A stretch of DNA of 64,000 nucleotides from Pseudanabaena sp. ABRG5-3 (GTDB lineage: Bacteria > Cyanobacteriota > Cyanobacteriia > Pseudanabaenales > Pseudanabaenaceae), in the NCBI RefSeq assembly GCF_003967015.1, contig NZ_AP017560.1, positions 124,001-188,000 on the forward strand, written 5' to 3'. The position numbers and the translations under genes were made by a program. Positions 16,978 to 27,000 of this stretch are shown piece by piece (the first letter of the stretch is position 1; each line of letters starts with the position of its first letter). The notes beneath the pieces are model-generated. The model worked only from the letters and a program-made list of their open reading frames with translations. It was not told the origin of the DNA and made no database searches.

Positions 16978-17074
16978 TTAAGTAGCTGGGTGCAATTAAA
17001 TATAAAAATCCAAAACCTGTAGCGCACGCGCTACAGGTTTTGGCTCTATTTTTTAATTATGCCTAGCTACTTAA
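16978..17074. repeat. 97-bp inverted-repeat element
   Basis: Termini TTAAGTAGCTGGGTGCAATT and the near-complement AATTATGCCTAGCTACTTAA. The centre is a perfect hairpin of CCAAAACCTGTAGCGC and its complement. The ends differ from family A and from the IS630-like MITEs, so it is a separate family with one copy here. Confidence 0.6.
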
Positions 17075-17390
17075 TAAGTGCAGATTGATCTAATGCACAT
17101 TGATCTAAGTTAAATTGGTAAAATATTGACAGGGTTTAGAATATTCTTAGTAGCAAATTTTAAGAATTGCTTAGGCTATCTTAAAAATTTGCATCCTAAT
17201 ACACAAAACCTACAAGCCTACACATCTCCCTAGAGAATCTTTTACAAAGACAATCCTCGTTTTTGTAAAAGATGCAATCTATATAAAAGTGTGTATATTA
17301 GGTAGAGTTTAGATAGGGGGGGTGGGAAAATAATTATTTATAACATCTGTATTGTTAGCAACTATCACGATGTGTAGCTTAGCAACCGTC

Positions 17391-17426
17391 AAAAAAAGAT
17401 CCAAAAAAAGATCCAAAAAAAGATCC
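17391..17426 (+). repeat. Tandem repeat, three copies of a 12-mer
   Basis: AAAAAAAGATCC occurs three times without interruption (17391-17402, 17403-17414, 17415-17426). Such a tract can vary in copy number by slippage. It lies about 310 bp upstream of the giant kinase gene. Confidence 0.8.
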
Positions 17427-17550
17427 AAACCTGCTGAGACTGATTTCAATCTTGCAAGTTAGTATGTACTACTTAATTTGTAAGCTCTCATACCTAAATA
17501 TTGGTATATAGACAAATCATAAAAGCAATCATTTGGTTGATTTTTAGATC

Positions 17551-17681
17551 GTGTTTGAGAGGTTTTTACCCCCTCTAACTCCCCCTTTGTAAGGGGGAGG
17601 ATTTGAGTTTTCCCACTTTGTAAGGGGGGATTAAGGGGGTAAAAGCAGAAATTTATGATAAATAGGGTACTTCTCAAACAC
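17551..17681. repeat. Inverted-repeat element with CCCCCTCTAACTCCCC core (family B, copy 1)
   Basis: Outer arms GTGTTTGAGA and TCTCAAACAC are perfect complements. The core is TTACCCCCTCTAACTCCCCC and a complementary GGGGGATTAAGGGGGTAA with a short internal hairpin. The same core occurs at 37930-38011. This core type is widespread between cyanobacterial genes (general knowledge). Confidence 0.6.
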
Positions 17682-17734
17682 ACTCTTAACGTGAACATCT
17701 CGTGAATATCTAAAGTATCTATTGGGAAGTATTT

Positions 17735-20700
17735 GTGAACATATCGCCACTCACAGTATCTGAATTGAAATCGGCAATTGTGCGTGATCCTTTAGTGGTT
17801 CAGCCTGATTTGATGGTCAGCGATGCGATCGCCAAAATGACTAGTGAGCGATCGCACTGCCACTCATCTTTTAGTACTGCTCATATTGATGAACACCTTA
17901 CAGAAGCCAGATCAAGCTGTGTATTGGTAGTTGAAAACGACCAATTCATTGGCATTTTGACCGAGCGCGATATTGTCCGCCTCAGTGGTCAGCAAATCCC
18001 CCTTGATCAATTAAGGATCCGCGATGTGATGGTGCATCCAGTCATCAGCCTCCGCGAATCGAACTTCACCGATGTTTTATTAACGATTAACTTACTGCAA
18101 CAGCACCATATCCGACATCTGCCCATCGTCGATGAACAAGATCGCCTTGTGGGACTCATCACCCATGCAAGTTTACGGCAAATCTTCAAACCGATGAACT
18201 TGCTGCGTTTACGGACAGTTACCGATGTCATGACTAGCAATGTGGTTTGTGCTGCACCCCATAGCTCGATGTTAGAGATCGCGCAACAGATGACCAAATA
18301 CAAGGTCAGTTGCATCATACTTGTGGAGCCATTGAAAGATCCTTCTAGCGGAAAATCTTTGCAGCGTCCTGTGGGTATGGTAACTGAGCGAGATCTAGTG
18401 CAATTTCAATCCTTGGGATTAAACCTCAAAAATTGCACAGCCGCATCGGTGATGAGTACGCCTGTTTTTGCGATCGGCCCCGATGACTCACTATTGTCAG
18501 TGCAGGAGTTGATGGACAGGCGATTGATTCACCGCTTAGCAGTCACAGGTCAACAGGGTGAGCTATTAGGAATTATTACTCAGAGCAGTTTGTTGCAGGC
18601 TCTTAATCCTCTAGAGCTATATAACTTAGCAGAGATTTTAGAAAGTAAGGTATCGCGCCTCGAAGCGGAAAAAATGGCGCTACTGGAAAACCGCAATACT
18701 GAATTAACGCAAGAGGTCGAAGTTCGCACCAACTCCTTAGTCACCAAAGCTGCAAGGGAAAAATTGGTCGCCGAAATTGCCGATCGCATTCGGAGATCCC
18801 TAAATCTCCAAGAAATTTTGGACACCTGTGTGGCGGAAATAAGGGAATTTATCAAGGGCGATCGCGTATTGGTATATCAGTTCCAGCCTGACTGGAGTGG
18901 GATCATTCTCTCGGAATCAGTGGAGGATGGCGTAATTGCTTCGTTAGGCAATCAGATTAATGACTTTTGTTTTCATAATCGGGCGATCGCTTTATATAAC
19001 CAAAATCAACCCATCTTAGTAAACAACATCTATGCCGTCGGCTATAGCCCTTGCCATATTGAACAACTAGAAAAATATCAAGTTAAAGCTAATCTCGTTG
19101 TTCCGATTAGCTTATCAGGGCAATTATGGGGACTGTTAATCGCCCATCAATGTAATGACTATCGCCATTGGCTGAATGATGACGCAAGGTTGTTACAGGA
19201 TATTTCTGTACATTTAGCGATCGCGATTCAGCAATCCCTTGCCTATCAACAAGTCCAGAATCAATTAGCGGAATTGACCACATGGCGCAATCGCTACGAA
19301 GCTGCCGAACGAGCAAGTGGACAGATGCTCTATGAATATGATTTTGTGAATGATGCTATCGTTTTGGGCGCAAATGCTGAGCTAATTACGGGTTATTCCC
19401 CCGCGTCAATGCCTAACACCTTTAATGATTGGCTAGCGTTGATTCACCCCGAAGATCAAGTCAGTTTTCAGCAACTAGTTGAGCCATCTTTTACTAACAA
19501 AACTCCATTTTTTGGGCAATACCGAATCAGACATCAAGCAGGGCATTACATCTGGGTAGAAGATCGTAATCAGTGGTTGATGAATGGTGAAGGCGAAGGT
19601 ATAGGCTTAATTGGGATGATCGCTGATATTAGCGATCGCAAACAAGCAGAAGAGGCTATCAAGGCAAGTGAAGCCCATCAACGCGCCTTACTTCAGGCAA
19701 TACCTGATCTATTTATGCGAGCTAATCGTGAAGGTATCTATTTAGAGTTTGCGAGTATGCCTGAGCAGCATCGCATTGTGGGTAACTTAGCTGATATGAA
19801 GGGAACTCATGTATCAGAGACCCTCCCACCTGAGATCGCGCAACAACGCATGGAGTTTGTAGAGCGAGCATTACAAACCCAGTCAGTGCAAACCTATGAG
19901 CAGGACTTTTCGACGGAAGGTAATATCCACATTGAAGAAGTCCGCGTTGTTCCCTATAACGACAATGAAGTATTGTTAATGGCTCGAGACATTAGCGATC
20001 GCAAACAAAATGAGCTAAAGCTTGCCGCGAGTGAAGCTCGCTTCCAGAAAATTGCGGCAACCTTACCGGGGACTCTATATACATCAATTCAAAATTCAGA
20101 TGGCTCAATCCAGTTTACCTATGCTAGTCCAATGGCATCGGAAATTACAGAGATAGAAGTTGATGCGATACTTGCAGATGCGAGTCTTGCATTCAATCTA
20201 TTTCATCCCGATGATATTGCTGCTTATCAAGCTGCTATGGAACAAAGCATCGCCACAATGCAAACATTTCGTCACGAATGGCGAATTATTACACCATCGG
20301 GTAAAACTAAATGGTTACAGGTCAATGCCCAACCTGAAAGAATCAATGATCAGCAAATTCAATGGTTTGGAATTACCCTTGATGTTACCGTTCGCAAACA
20401 AGCTGAGCTAGAGTTGGCACGTATCAATATAGAGCTAGAGGAGCGAGTCAACCGATTAGTCCAAGAACGCGAAACCCGCTATCGTACCCTCATGGATGGA
20501 GCCAGCGATGCGATTATGTTGGCTGATACACAGGGGCAAATCTTGGAGGTCAATAGTAAGGCAGAAGAGCTATTGGGCTATAGCCGTGATGAGCTTGCCG
20601 CAATGCACTTTGGCCAACTGCATCCCCCAGAGGATTTGCCCAATATCATCAATGCCTTTGAGAATCTAGCTAATCAACAAATTGCTCAAGTATTTAATGT

Positions 20701-23700
20701 CAATTTCCTGACCAAGAATGGAGAAGTCATTCCCGTTGATATTTCGGCTGCGGTGATCGAATTGGATGGCAAACCCATCGTTCAAGGAATTTTCCGTGAT
20801 ATTCGCGATCGCAAAGTCATGCAAACTGCTCTCAAAAAGAGCGAAGAACGTTTCCGTCGGATGTTTGATTCTAAAGTAGTCGGTATGATTTTTGCTGATT
20901 TCCAAGGAAATATTATCGATGCGAACGATTACTTTTTAGATATGGTGGGCTATTCTAGACAAGAGCTAGAGTCTGATGCAATTGATTGGATAGCTATGAC
21001 ACCAGAAGAATATCTGGCTAAAGATTATGAGTGCATGGAACGTTTAATTAAATATGGTAAAATAACTCCTTGGGAAAAGGAATATTACCGTAAAGATGGT
21101 AGTCGAATTGCAATTTTAATTGGGGCTGCATTCTTGCAAGGAAGCAATAATGAAACCATTTGTGTAGTGATAGACATCAGCGATCGCAAACAAACCGAAG
21201 ATCAACTCCGCCTCCTCTCTAATCGCCTCAATCTATCTTTACAGGCTGGAGCGATCGGCTCTTGGGAATGGACTTTAGGGAATGAAGTAGTTTGGGATCA
21301 GCGCAGCTATGAGATTCACGGTTTACAAAATCTAGATCGTCCTGCTACATATCAGGACTGGTTTACAATGCTACATCCTGATGATGCTCCAGTAATTAAT
21401 CAAAAGCTTCAGGAAATAGCCTCAGGTAAACAGGAAATCGATATGGAATTTCGTATTCACCGACCTGATGGGGAATTGCGCTGGATCAGGTCGATGGCGT
21501 TAGGACAATTTGATGCCCAAGGTCAGCTTGTTAAGTTGACAGGTATTAATCAAGACATTACCGATCGCAAGCAGGTAGAAGAACAACTCCAACTGCAAGC
21601 AAAGCAAAAACAATTACTCTTTAATATCACTAAGGCTATTCGTCAGTCCCTGAATACTGATGACATTCTCCAAACAGCCGTAACTGAAGTAAGACATCTA
21701 TTAGAAGTAGATCGTGTTGCGATATATCGATTTCAGGCTGATTGGAGTGGTGAATTTATTATCGAATCTAGAGCCAATGGTTGGATAGAACTAGTAGGCG
21801 ATGATGTTAAACAGATTTGGGAAGATACCTATCTCCAAGAAACCCAAGGTGGGCGCTTCCGTCGCCATGAAACCATGACGGTTAATGATATTTATCAGGC
21901 GGAATTACAGATATGTCATATTGACCTATTAGAACAATTCCAAGCTAGAGCCTATGTGATCACTCCAATTTTTGTGGGGGATACCCTATGGGGACTCTTT
22001 GCGATGTATCACAATGACAAACCCTATGTTTGGGAAACATGGGAAATTGAACTGTTAGAGCAAATTGCCAGTCAATTAGCGATCGCTATCTACCAAGCTA
22101 ATCTCTATCAACAAGTCCAAACAGAGCTAAAGATCCGTCAGCAAGCTGAATCTGCCATTGCCCAACAACTCAACCAACAACGTACCTTAGGAGCGATTAC
22201 GCAACGCATTCGCGAATCCCTCGATCTCAACGAAATCCTTGCAACCGTAACCCAACAGATCAAAAATGTCTTGCAATGCGATCGCGTAATTGTCTTCCGT
22301 CTCTATCCCGATGGGCGCAGTCAAATCGTGGAAGAAAGCGTATCCAGAGAATTTACCAGTCTCAAAAATCAACATTGGGATGATGAAGTTTGGTCTCAAG
22401 AAATTCTTGATTGCTACTGGCAAGGTCAGCCCCGCATTGTCCCTGATGTGATGAATGATATTTGGACAGATTGCTTAGTGGACTATTCCCGCGAAGGTCA
22501 GATCCAGTCTAAAATCGTTGCCCCCATCCTACAGGAGCTACATGATCGAGAAAATCATCGCTGGGTTGACACTTCCCAAGACAATAAACTTTGGGGGGTT
22601 GTAGTTGTCCATGCTTGCCAAGAAAAAAGGGTATGGGAGGATGCAGAAGCCCAACTACTGCAACAAATCGCCAATCAATTAGCGATCGCTATTCAGCAAG
22701 CAAGCCTATTTGAGCAAGTCCAACGTGAATTAAGCGATCGGCAAAAAGCTCAACAACAACTAACGCGCACCAATCAACAATTAGCCCTCTCCAACGAAGA
22801 ACTAGCCCGTGCGACCAGACTTAAAGATGAATTTCTTGCCAATATGAGCCATGAACTACGAACACCGCTCAATGCGATTTTAGGAATTACTGAGGGCTTA
22901 GCTGAGGAAGTCTTTGGGATACTCAATGATCAACAAAAAAATGTCTTGCAAACAATTGAACGAAGTGGCAACCATTTACTAGAACTAATTAATGACATTC
23001 TCGACCTTGCCAAAATCGAATCAGGTAAAGTCCTCCTAGAGTTTGCCTCAACGAATATTCATCAGCTTTGTCAGTCCAGTGTGGTGTTTGTCAACCAACA
23101 GGCAATCCAAAAACAAATACAACTAAAGCTAAATATCGCCTCCACAATCCCTGACCTGATAATCGACGAGCGACGGATTCGCCAAGTGTTAATCAATCTG
23201 CTCAACAATGCCGTAAAATTTACTCAATCAGGAGGACGCATTAACCTAGATGTAGCCTTAGAGTCCAAGGCTAACCTCAATATTAATGATGACAATAATG
23301 CTGGTAATGTTAATTACTGGGTGACTTTTACTGTAACGGATACAGGAATCGGTATTACTCCTGAAGACCTCAAAAAACTATTCCAGCCTTTCATCCAAGT
23401 TGATAGCGCCCTCAATCGTAAGTATGAGGGTACTGGCTTAGGGCTAGCCCTAGTCAAACGCATCGTAGAATTACATGGTGGTTATGTTTACGCATCTAGT
23501 GAGTTTGGTGTTGGTAGTCGCTTTACGATTGCTCTGCCCTATAACTCTGATCACCTACCGCCCAACCTTACGGAATTAACTAACATATCCATAGAATCTA
23601 TGACTCTTTCTGTAAACGACGAAGATAAGATCGCTGCTCCTCTGATTTTGCTAGCAGAAGATAACGAAGCTAATATCATCACCATTTCTAGCTATTTGCA

Positions 23701-23992
23701 AGCAAAGGGCTATCGACTGATCATCGCCAAAGATGGAAAAGAGGCAGTTGATTTAGTCATATCCGAACAGCCAGATCTGGTGCTGATGGATATTCAAATG
23801 CCTGGTATGGATGGGATTGAAGCAATCAAACAGATTCGTAGTAGGAATTTCACAGATTTACCGATTATTGCGGTAACAGCGCTTGCGATGACAGGCGATC
23901 GCGAACGATGTATAGAGGCAGGAGCTACTGACTACCTAAGTAAACCGATTAAGCTCAAGCAACTCGCCGCCACAATTCAACAATTCTTATAA
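17735..23992 (+). CDS. Giant CBS-GAF-PAS hybrid histidine kinase, probable photoreceptor
   Basis: 2085 residues, GTG start. Order: four CBS domains (about 5-290), GAF1 (355-500), six PAS domains (about 525-1285), GAF2 (1295-1455), GAF3 (1470-1660), HisKA with His1706 (NMSHELRTPLNAILG), HATPase (about 1805-1935) and a receiver with Asp2019 (LVLMDIQMPGMDG). GAF1 has Cys440-His441 at the bilin position and a DFCF motif with Cys412, exactly 28 residues apart as in DXCF cyanobacteriochromes. GAF2 has Cys1394-His with an LQETQGGRF segment resembling the red/green class. GAF3 has Cys1580-Leu. The CBS part may bind adenine nucleotides. It is probably a soluble multi-input light and energy sensor passing phosphate to its own receiver. 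No output domain is present. Confidence 0.9.
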   Translation: MNISPLTVSELKSAIVRDPLVVQPDLMVSDAIAKMTSERSHCHSSFSTAHIDEHLTEARSSCVLVVENDQFIGILTERDIVRLSGQQIPLDQLRIRDVMVHPVISLRESNFTDVLLTINLLQQHHIRHLPIVDEQDRLVGLITHASLRQIFKPMNLLRLRTVTDVMTSNVVCAAPHSSMLEIAQQMTKYKVSCIILVEPLKDPSSGKSLQRPVGMVTERDLVQFQSLGLNLKNCTAASVMSTPVFAIGPDDSLLSVQELMDRRLIHRLAVTGQQGELLGIITQSSLLQALNPLELYNLAEILESKVSRLEAEKMALLENRNTELTQEVEVRTNSLVTKAAREKLVAEIADRIRRSLNLQEILDTCVAEIREFIKGDRVLVYQFQPDWSGIILSESVEDGVIASLGNQINDFCFHNRAIALYNQNQPILVNNIYAVGYSPCHIEQLEKYQVKANLVVPISLSGQLWGLLIAHQCNDYRHWLNDDARLLQDISVHLAIAIQQSLAYQQVQNQLAELTTWRNRYEAAERASGQMLYEYDFVNDAIVLGANAELITGYSPASMPNTFNDWLALIHPEDQVSFQQLVEPSFTNKTPFFGQYRIRHQAGHYIWVEDRNQWLMNGEGEGIGLIGMIADISDRKQAEEAIKASEAHQRALLQAIPDLFMRANREGIYLEFASMPEQHRIVGNLADMKGTHVSETLPPEIAQQRMEFVERALQTQSVQTYEQDFSTEGNIHIEEVRVVPYNDNEVLLMARDISDRKQNELKLAASEARFQKIAATLPGTLYTSIQNSDGSIQFTYASPMASEITEIEVDAILADASLAFNLFHPDDIAAYQAAMEQSIATMQTFRHEWRIITPSGKTKWLQVNAQPERINDQQIQWFGITLDVTVRKQAELELARINIELEERVNRLVQERETRYRTLMDGASDAIMLADTQGQILEVNSKAEELLGYSRDELAAMHFGQLHPPEDLPNIINAFENLANQQIAQVFNVNFLTKNGEVIPVDISAAVIELDGKPIVQGIFRDIRDRKVMQTALKKSEERFRRMFDSKVVGMIFADFQGNIIDANDYFLDMVGYSRQELESDAIDWIAMTPEEYLAKDYECMERLIKYGKITPWEKEYYRKDGSRIAILIGAAFLQGSNNETICVVIDISDRKQTEDQLRLLSNRLNLSLQAGAIGSWEWTLGNEVVWDQRSYEIHGLQNLDRPATYQDWFTMLHPDDAPVINQKLQEIASGKQEIDMEFRIHRPDGELRWIRSMALGQFDAQGQLVKLTGINQDITDRKQVEEQLQLQAKQKQLLFNITKAIRQSLNTDDILQTAVTEVRHLLEVDRVAIYRFQADWSGEFIIESRANGWIELVGDDVKQIWEDTYLQETQGGRFRRHETMTVNDIYQAELQICHIDLLEQFQARAYVITPIFVGDTLWGLFAMYHNDKPYVWETWEIELLEQIASQLAIAIYQANLYQQVQTELKIRQQAESAIAQQLNQQRTLGAITQRIRESLDLNEILATVTQQIKNVLQCDRVIVFRLYPDGRSQIVEESVSREFTSLKNQHWDDEVWSQEILDCYWQGQPRIVPDVMNDIWTDCLVDYSREGQIQSKIVAPILQELHDRENHRWVDTSQDNKLWGVVVVHACQEKRVWEDAEAQLLQQIANQLAIAIQQASLFEQVQRELSDRQKAQQQLTRTNQQLALSNEELARATRLKDEFLANMSHELRTPLNAILGITEGLAEEVFGILNDQQKNVLQTIERSGNHLLELINDILDLAKIESGKVLLEFASTNIHQLCQSSVVFVNQQAIQKQIQLKLNIASTIPDLIIDERRIRQVLINLLNNAVKFTQSGGRINLDVALESKANLNINDDNNAGNVNYWVTFTVTDTGIGITPEDLKKLFQPFIQVDSALNRKYEGTGLGLALVKRIVELHGGYVYASSEFGVGSRFTIALPYNSDHLPPNLTELTNISIESMTLSVNDEDKIAAPLILLAEDNEANIITISSYLQAKGYRLIIAKDGKEAVDLVISEQPDLVLMDIQMPGMDGIEAIKQIRSRNFTDLPIIAVTALAMTGDRERCIEAGATDYLSKPIKLKQLAATIQQFL

Positions 23993-24035
23993 CCATAGGA
24001 ATTCCTAAATTGCTTCTTCTCTTTTCTTCATTCAG

Positions 24036-27000
24036 ATGGGATTTATGAGAGCTAACTTGTCAGTCAGTAATCCATTCAGCGTCAAGGTTTTATATGTAGA
24101 GGATGACCTGCTTGATCAAATTGCCTTCAAGCGACATGTAAAACAATTTGCATTACCCTATGACTATGTACTAGCTAGCTCAATCGCTGAGGCACAGGGG
24201 CTTCTCGAAAGACCAAATTTTCAGATTGTAGTTTTAGACTATCAATTGAGTGATGGCTATTCTTCAGAAATATTTCCTATCCTGAAATCCCAAAATTGTC
24301 CGTTTATTATATTGACGGGTAGAGGTGATGAGGAAACTGTCATCAGGCTCATCAATCAAGGGGCTGCTGACTATTTGATTAAGGATGCCGATCGCGATTA
24401 TCTAAAAACTTTATCGATAACCATCGAAAAGGCTCTAAATCGCCATCAAATCGAGGAGCAGTTAAATTTGCTCAAGCGTGCAATGCAAAGTATTGGGGAT
24501 GGCATCTACATTATTGATCAAGCGGGATGCCTAAAATTTATCAATAACACCCTTGCGAAACTTAGTAATATCTCTGAGCAAGAAGTGATCGGTCACCCCA
24601 TTAGCATTTTAGGGCAGCCCCACCTTGAAAACTGGTCAAATTCTCATAGTGCTTGTTCCGTAATTGGTAATACCATCGAAGGGCAAATTGAGATGTATCG
24701 CAGCGATGGTACATCCTTTACAGCCTTAGTCTCCGAGTCTTGTATCCAAGAGCATTCATGCTCAAATAGAGTTGGTGTAATTCGGGATATCACCGCCCTC
24801 AAGCAAACTGAAATTGACTTAAGAAATTCTCAAGACAATTTAGAGAAAATAGTTCGAGAACGGACTATTCAACTAGAGCAAGCGATCGCTGATTTGCAAC
24901 AGGAAAATCAAGAACGCTTGCAAACAGAAGCATCATTGCGATCGAGTCGAGACCTACTTCAGCAACAGCAAGAATTCTTTCGTTTAGTAATTGATAGCAA
25001 TCCTAACTTTATTTTTGTCAAGGACTGGGAAGGTCGCTTTATTTTAGCCAATAAAGCGATCGCCGATTTACATAACCTCACGGTTGAGGAAATACTAGGC
25101 AAAACTGATGCTGACCTTAATATCGATCCTGAAGAAGCCGCCTGTTATCTTCGCGAAAATAAGCTAGTAATTGAAACTCAACAAAATCTATTACTACCCG
25201 AAGAAAAAGCCTATCGTGAAGGTGTTGGTGAGCAATGGCAGCAATGGCAAAAACGACCAATCAAGTTGCCTAATTCAGATAGCATAGGGGTTTTAGGCGT
25301 TGGGATTAGTATTGACGAGATCAAAAAGATCGAGATTTCCTTGCGGGAAAGTCAGCAACTTTTTGCATCTTTAGCCGAAACTGCCCCTGTGGGAATTTAT
25401 CGCACGGATACAATAGGTGATTGCATCTACGTTAATGATCGCTGGTGTCAAATTGCAGGACTCCGCCCTGAAGAAGTTACAGGTGGTAACTGGTCAAGAG
25501 CCTTGCATCCTGAAGATCGCGAGATGGTTGCCGCCGCATGGTATGAAGCGGTGAAAGCCAATCGTCCATTTAAGATCGAGTGTCGTTTTTTGCGCCCAGA
25601 TGGGGTGACGACTTGGGTATTCACGCAAGCTCGCTCGGAGCAAAATATCCACGGGGAAATCATCGGCTATGTGGGGACGATTACAGATATTAGCGATCGC
25701 AAAAGAGCAGAGTTGACTCTGCAAAAAATCATCACTGGAACTGCTGCTGTTATAGGGGAAGACTTTTTCCCTGCCCTAGTGCGACACATTGCCGAAGCCT
25801 TAGATATAAGCTATGCAGTGATTACAGAACTCGTCGAAGATCGGCTCTACACATTAGGATTTTGGGCAAATGGTAGCTTACAGCCTGCAATTTCCTATAT
25901 ACCTGCACGTACCCCCTGCGAAATTTCTTTGCAAAAAGGAGAATATCATTGCGAGAAATCTGTGCAATCTCTTTTCCCAGAAGACTTTGACCTTGTAACG
26001 ATGAATGCCGAAAGCTATTTAGGCATGTCTCTTAAAGATGAACATGGTAATGGGATTGGCAACCTTTGCATTTTAGATACCCATCCCATCCCAGAAAGCA
26101 AACGCGCCGAAGCTAACTCTATTTTGCAAGTATTTGCGGCAAGAGCCTCTGCCGAATTGCAGCGCAAAATCGCCAATGACAAACTCCAGCGCTGGAACCA
26201 AGACTTAGAAATGCGGGTACAACAGAGGACTAAAGAACTACAAGAGCGTGAACAATTTCTAAAAACTGTATTAGATACTTTCCCGCTATTTGTATTTTGG
26301 AAAGATCGCGACTTGGCGTATTTAGGTTGCAATCAAAACTTTGCCATATCCGCAGGTATGGAAGATTCTACGGCAATTGTTGGCAAAACAGACTATGAAA
26401 TGCCTTGGGGAGAGACTGAAGCGGAGCTTTACCGTAAGGATGATCGCTTAGTGATCAAAAGTGGTAGCGCAAAACTAGGCATTATCGAACCCCAACAGCG
26501 CCCAGATGGGCAAACGATCTGGTTAGAGACGAACAAATTACCCTTGAGAGATCTCCAAGGTGAAATAATAGGCGTATTGGGAACCTATCAAGATATTAGC
26601 GATCGCAAACATGCAGAAGAACAACTACAACAAACCAATGAGCAGCTAATGCGGGCAACCCGACTCAAGGATGAATTTCTCGCCAACATGAGTCATGAAC
26701 TTCGTACCCCGTTAAATGCGATTTTAGGTATGACCGAAAGCTTGCAGGAAGAGATTTTTGGGGCAGTATCTCCAGAACAAATTAAAGCCTTGCAACTCAT
26801 TGAGGAGAGTGGAACTCATCTTTTATCACTGATCGACGACATTCTAGATTTATCAAAAATCGAAGCGGGACAAATTGTTTTAAATTTAACTCCTATTGCT
26901 ATTGTCGATCTATGCAAGTCGAGTATGGCATTTGTCAAACAACAGGCCATGCAAAGACGGATTCAGCTTGAAACTAAACTTGAGCAGAATCTAGCTGATA

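Larger units (their letters stand above)
16578..17734. other. 1.16-kb non-coding gap made largely of repeats
   Basis: No complete gene. It holds the inverted-repeat elements at 16797-16934 and 16978-17074, a 12-bp tandem repeat at 17391-17426 and a third element at 17551-17681. An open plus-strand stretch, about 16624-16764, reads QLVIDLRIYLTVTGEVVDAV and ends in a stop without a usable start. It may be the remains of a gene. The region also has to contain promoters for fabD (leftward) and the large kinase gene (rightward), which I could not place. Confidence 0.6.
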
